A model generated the notes under the pieces. That model was not told the origin of the DNA and ran no database searches. It was given only the letters and a program-made list of their open reading frames with translations. Shown here piece by piece: positions 60,426-64,000 of a stretch of DNA of 64,000 nt; within the stretch, counting starts at the first letter, position 1, and every line of letters starts with the position of its first letter. This stretch comes from Caulobacter henricii (GTDB lineage: Bacteria > Pseudomonadota > Alphaproteobacteria > Caulobacterales > Caulobacteraceae): NCBI RefSeq assembly GCF_001414055.1, contig NZ_CP013002.1:1426001-1490000 (forward strand), written 5' to 3'. The position numbers and the translations under genes were made by a program.

Positions 60426-60760
60426 CGGGTCAGGGTCTTGCCGCGATAGACTTCGCAAAGGGTTTCCAGCACGCGGACCGCAGCCGGATCGGCAAGCCGA
60501 TAGAAAATCGTTTGGGCCTCGCGGCGGGTCGCAACCAGGCCCTCAGCCCGCATCTTGGCCAGATGTTGCGAGGTCGCTGACTGAGCCAGGCCGACATGGA
60601 TCGCCAGATCACCGACCGATGCCTCGCCGTCGATCAGGCGGCAGAGGATCAGCAGTCGCTGCTCGCTCGCCAGGAGCTTGAGAAGTCGAGCCGCAGACTG
60701 GGCACTGGCGGCCAGCTCCTGAACATCGTCCGTCAGTTTGGAGAAAGCAGCCTTGGTCAT
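60422..60760 (-). CDS. ArsR-family regulator resembling YgaV/BigR
   Basis: A 112-residue winged-helix repressor: LLKLLASEQRLLILCRLIDGEASVGDLA, LAQSATSQHLAKMRAEGLVATRREAQTIFYRLADPAAVRVLETLCEVYRG. The sequence follows YgaV/BigR-type persulfide sensors. Cys40 matches the first sensing cysteine. The second, Cys102, stands about one helical turn before the usual position near the C-terminus. It is downstream of the RND pump gene on the same strand (122-base gap) and may regulate it. Metal-sensing ArsR function is less likely because typical metal motifs are absent. Confidence 0.82.
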   Translation of the reverse strand: MTKAAFSKLTDDVQELAASAQSAARLLKLLASEQRLLILCRLIDGEASVGDLAIHVGLAQSATSQHLAKMRAEGLVATRREAQTIFYRLADPAAVRVLETLCEVYRGKTLTR

Positions 60761-60882
60761 ATGCCTAATGTAGAAGATACGAATTAAGGTTCAAGCTTGT
60801 GCGAGCGGGCCCTGTTGTCGCAGCGGTTTATCCGTGAGGTCGGAACCTTGCGACGAGCACCGGCTGTGGGGTTTGGAAACGC

Positions 60883-63800
60883 TCAGACCGAAGACCTCGG
60901 AGGTTCTTCCACACCGTCATCGCGCAGGACGATGTAGATGGCCGGGATGACAAGCACGGTCAGCACCGTCGACGAGGCGAGACCAAACAGAAGCGAAATC
61001 GCCAGGCCCTGAAAAATGGGGTCGAACAGGATCACGGCCGCGCCGATCATGGCGGCCAGGGCCGTGAGCACGATCGGCTTGAAGCGGATGGCCCCGGCCT
61101 CCAGCAGTACCTCGCGCAGAGGCCGGTCACCGGTCTGGCTGTGACGGATGAAGTCGACCAGCAGGATCGAGTTGCGCACGATGATCCCTGCCAGGGCGAT
61201 GAAGCCGATCATCGAGGTGGCGGTGAAGGGGGCTCGAAACAGGATGTGGCCGATGACGATACCCACCAGGGTCAGGGGGATCGGCGTGAGGATCACCAGC
61301 GGCAGGCGGAAGCTTTTGAACTGGGCGACGACCAGCACATAGATACCCAGGATCGCCACGCCGAAGGCTGCGCCCATGTCGCGGAAGGTCACCCAGGTGA
61401 TCTCCCATTCGCCGTCCCATAGCAGGGTTGGTTTACGCTCGTCGGTTGGCTGGCCGTTCATACGGATGTCGGGCTTGGGAAGATCGCCCCAGTCGGCGGC
61501 CTTGATCGCCTTGTCGACTGCCATCATGCCGTAGATCGGGGCCTCATAGGCACCGGCCAGTTCGGCCATGATCATGTCGACGTCGCGACCGTCGCGGCGG
61601 AAGATGTGGGTCGAGCCGGCCTCCCGTGTGGCGGTGACCACCTCGCCCAACGCCACCAGCCGACCGCCCTGGATCTGGGCTACAGGCAGGGCCGCCAGGC
61701 CCTCGTCCCAACTGCGCGCCGACTGCGGCAGACGCACCGAGATCTCCAGCGGATCGCGACCCTCGCCGCGATGGGCGTAGCCCACGACCTGTCCGCCGAA
61801 GGCCGCGGCGATCGAGTCCAGCACCTGACGGTCATCGACCTTCAGGGCTTCCAGGCGGTCACGGTCGGGAACAAGGCGCAGGCCGGGTCGGGCCTGACCA
61901 TAGCTGTCATCGATGTCGACAATGTAGGGCACGGATTTGAAGGCGCCCTTGACCCGCTCGGCCACGGCGCGTCGGGTCGTTGCGTCGGGGCCATAGATCT
62001 CGGCCAGCAGGGTGGCCATGACCGGCGGTCCGGGAGGGGCCTCGACCACTTTGATCGACGCGCCGGCCGGCAGGGCCACCCTGGCTAGCCGTTCGCGCAG
62101 GTCCAGGGCCACACTGTGGCTGGAGCGCTTGCGCTCGCCCTTTTCGGCCAGCGACACCGACAGGTCGCCCTGGTCGGGGCGGTTGCGCAGATAGTAGTGG
62201 CGCACCAGGCCGTTGAAATTGAACGGCGAGGCGGTCCCTGCGTAGGCGTCTATTGCTGTCACCTCGGGCAGGGTGCGGGTGATGACCGCCGCGTCGGACA
62301 GCGCCCGGGCGGTGCCCTCCAGCGAGGTTCCCTCCGGCATGTCCAGAACAACCTGCAACTCGGACTTGTTGTCGAAAGGCAGCAGTTTGACGGTCACAGT
62401 CTTGGTGGCGAACATGGCACCGGCCAGTAGGGTGGCCAAGCCCACGCCGATCAGGAAGGTCCAGGCGCTTTTGCGGGTGGCGATCACCTGGCTGGCGACG
62501 CGGCGATAGAGCGCGCCCAGCTTGCCCTCGCCGTCATGACCATGCCCGCCGGTCGTCAAGGTCTTGCGGGCGAAGCGGACCATCAGCCAGGGGGCGATGA
62601 CCACGGCGACGAAGAACGAAAACACCATCGCTGCGGAGGCATTGACCGGGATCGGGGCCATGTAGGGACCCATCAGGCCCGAGACAAACAGCATGGGCAG
62701 CAGGGCCGAAACCACGGTCAGTGTGGCGACTACGGTGGGATTGCCCACCTCGGCCACAGCGTCGACCGCCGCGTCGATCCGGCTTCGGCCGTCGCTCATG
62801 GCCCAGTGGCGGGCGATGTTCTCGATCATGACGATGGCGTCGTCGACCAGGATGCCGATCGAGAAGATCAGGGCAAACAGGCTGACCCGATTGATCGTGT
62901 AGCCCATCAGGTTGGAGGCGAAGAGGGTCAGCAGGATCGTGGTTGGAATGACCACGGCGGTGACCGCCGCCTCGCGCCAGCCGATGGCCAGACCGATCAG
63001 CACTACGATTGACAGGGTGGCCAGGCCCAGATGGAAGAGAAGTTCGTTGGCCTTTTCATTGGCCGTGGCCCCATAGTCGCGGGTCACGGCCACATCCAGG
63101 CCTAGTGGCAGGAGGGAGCCCTTCAGGGCCTCGACACGGGCCAGAACGGCCTGTGAGACGACGACGGCATTGGCCCCCTTGCGCTTGGCGATGGCCAGGC
63201 TGACGGCGGGGGCCTGGCTCCAGACGCCGTCGGCACGGGCATAGCGCCAGGCGCGGGCCTGATCCTCGCGCGGCCCCTGGGCCACATCGGCGACATCGCG
63301 CACATAAACCGCTTGGCCGCTGGCTGAAGGCAGGGCCAGCAGGCCGATATCGACGGCGCTGGTCAGGCTCCGACCGGCCGTGACTTCGACCGCCCGACCG
63401 TCGCCGCGGATCTGCCCGGCGGGAAAGGCGCGGGTGGCCTGGCGGACGGTATCCATCAGGACGGCGAGTGACACGCCATGCTGGGCCAGGCGCGCGGGAT
63501 CCGGGGCGACGCGGATTTCCTCGGGGCGGCCGCCGACAATGAAGGTCAGGCCCACATCATCGACCTTCGCGACCTCGGTGCGCAGCTTGCCTGCCAACTG
63601 ATACAGCGCCTGGTCGGTCCACTGGCCCTGCGCGCCTGGCTTGGGTGCCAGGGTCAGAACCAGGCTGGGCACGTCATTAATACCCCGGGTCTGGATCAGG
63701 GGCTCAGCGATGCCGGCCGGAATGCGGTCGTAATTGGCGCGGATCTTCTCGTGGATGCGCACCGCCGCTGCGTCGGGATCAACCCCGACCTTGAAGCGGG

Positions 63801-64000
63801 CCGTGACCATCACCTGATTGTCGTCAGCGAAGGTATAGACGTGCTCGACCTCGGCGACGCTCTTGACGATGGTCTCCAGCGGCTTGCCGACCAGCTCAAT
63901 GGCGTCGGGCGCACGCAGGCCCGGCGCGGCGACCATGATGTCGACCATGGGCACGCTGATCTGCGGTTCCTCCTCGCGGGGGATCGAGACCAGGGCCAGC
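60883..64000 (-). CDS. RND-family efflux permease, 5' end outside window
   Basis: At least 1,039 residues of an inner-membrane RND pump; the frame runs off the window end in ALVSIPREEEPQISVPMVDIMVAAPGL, so the start is missing. Features are the periplasmic porter domains, RVSLFALIFSIGILVDDAIVMIENIARHW (helix 4 with paired Asp), AVAEVGNPTVVATLTVVSALLPMLFVSGLMGPYM, TATSMIGFIALAGIIVRNSILLVDFIRH and LVIPAIYIVL. It belongs to the AcrB-like subfamily without the CusA metal-relay methionines that I can identify. The membrane-fusion partner probably lies outside the window. Confidence 0.92.
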   Translation of the reverse strand, partial: LALVSIPREEEPQISVPMVDIMVAAPGLRAPDAIELVGKPLETIVKSVAEVEHVYTFADDNQVMVTARFKVGVDPDAAAVRIHEKIRANYDRIPAGIAEPLIQTRGINDVPSLVLTLAPKPGAQGQWTDQALYQLAGKLRTEVAKVDDVGLTFIVGGRPEEIRVAPDPARLAQHGVSLAVLMDTVRQATRAFPAGQIRGDGRAVEVTAGRSLTSAVDIGLLALPSASGQAVYVRDVADVAQGPREDQARAWRYARADGVWSQAPAVSLAIAKRKGANAVVVSQAVLARVEALKGSLLPLGLDVAVTRDYGATANEKANELLFHLGLATLSIVVLIGLAIGWREAAVTAVVIPTTILLTLFASNLMGYTINRVSLFALIFSIGILVDDAIVMIENIARHWAMSDGRSRIDAAVDAVAEVGNPTVVATLTVVSALLPMLFVSGLMGPYMAPIPVNASAAMVFSFFVAVVIAPWLMVRFARKTLTTGGHGHDGEGKLGALYRRVASQVIATRKSAWTFLIGVGLATLLAGAMFATKTVTVKLLPFDNKSELQVVLDMPEGTSLEGTARALSDAAVITRTLPEVTAIDAYAGTASPFNFNGLVRHYYLRNRPDQGDLSVSLAEKGERKRSSHSVALDLRERLARVALPAGASIKVVEAPPGPPVMATLLAEIYGPDATTRRAVAERVKGAFKSVPYIVDIDDSYGQARPGLRLVPDRDRLEALKVDDRQVLDSIAAAFGGQVVGYAHRGEGRDPLEISVRLPQSARSWDEGLAALPVAQIQGGRLVALGEVVTATREAGSTHIFRRDGRDVDMIMAELAGAYEAPIYGMMAVDKAIKAADWGDLPKPDIRMNGQPTDERKPTLLWDGEWEITWVTFRDMGAAFGVAILGIYVLVVAQFKSFRLPLVILTPIPLTLVGIVIGHILFRAPFTATSMIGFIALAGIIVRNSILLVDFIRHSQTGDRPLREVLLEAGAIRFKPIVLTALAAMIGAAVILFDPIFQGLAISLLFGLASSTVLTVLVIPAIYIVLRDDGVEEPPRSSV

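Overview
The window looks like chromosomal DNA of an aerobic, GC-rich alphaproteobacterium of the Caulobacter/Phenylobacterium type. The reasons are a GcrA-family cell-cycle regulator (5109-5612) with a DnaA-box and a GANTC site upstream, three large TonB-dependent receptors next to catabolic genes, a Tad/Flp pilus locus, and a sucrose locus of the TonB receptor + amylosucrase + LacI + MFS type. I saw no rRNA, tRNA, CRISPR array or intact insertion sequence. Assignments come from reading motifs and recalling families; no search was run.

Layout. 1-9.4 kb: end of an RND pump, an AceE-like thiamine-diphosphate enzyme, three SnoaL-like domains in two genes, a lipoprotein cytochrome c, gcrA, a MarR regulator, arfB, a YaiI-family gene, and a serine hydrolase divergent from a helix-turn-helix regulator. 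9.5-18.8 kb: a C4-dicarboxylate module, DctD/DctB divergent from dctA, which is followed by a TonB receptor and an exported alpha/beta hydrolase. 19.1-27.0 kb: a sucrose module (LacI regulator, TonB receptor, amylosucrase, ROK sugar kinase, HTH-only GntR protein, MFS). 27.3-37.0 kb: a compact Tad pilus locus with three Flp-type pilin-like genes, an exported lysine-repeat protein and a membrane-anchored spermidine-synthase-like protein. 37.4-40.6 kb: a phosphonate operon (flavin amine oxidase, phosphonoacetaldehyde hydrolase, MFS).

41-53 kb holds the most interesting system: a predicted oxidative sulfoquinovose (plant sulfolipid sugar) pathway. It contains a LacI regulator, a YeiH-type anion exporter, an aldo/keto reductase, an SsuD-like flavin monooxygenase, a flavin reductase, a TonB receptor, a GH31 sulfoquinovosidase with the sulfonate-recognition residues, and a hexuronate-type MFS transporter. 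The expected flow is glycoside across the outer membrane, import by MFS, hydrolysis to sulfoquinovose, oxidative desulfonation to sulfite and 6-oxo-glucose, reduction to glucose, and efflux of sulfite or sulfate.

53.9-64 kb: an M13 metallopeptidase followed by a LytS/LytTR two-component pair, a sterol-desaturase-like gene coupled to an ABC membrane domain with no ATPase under a divergent TetR regulator, an ArsR regulator, and a truncated RND pump. The recurring theme is nutrient scavenging: each TonB receptor sits with a dedicated hydrolase and/or inner-membrane transporter.
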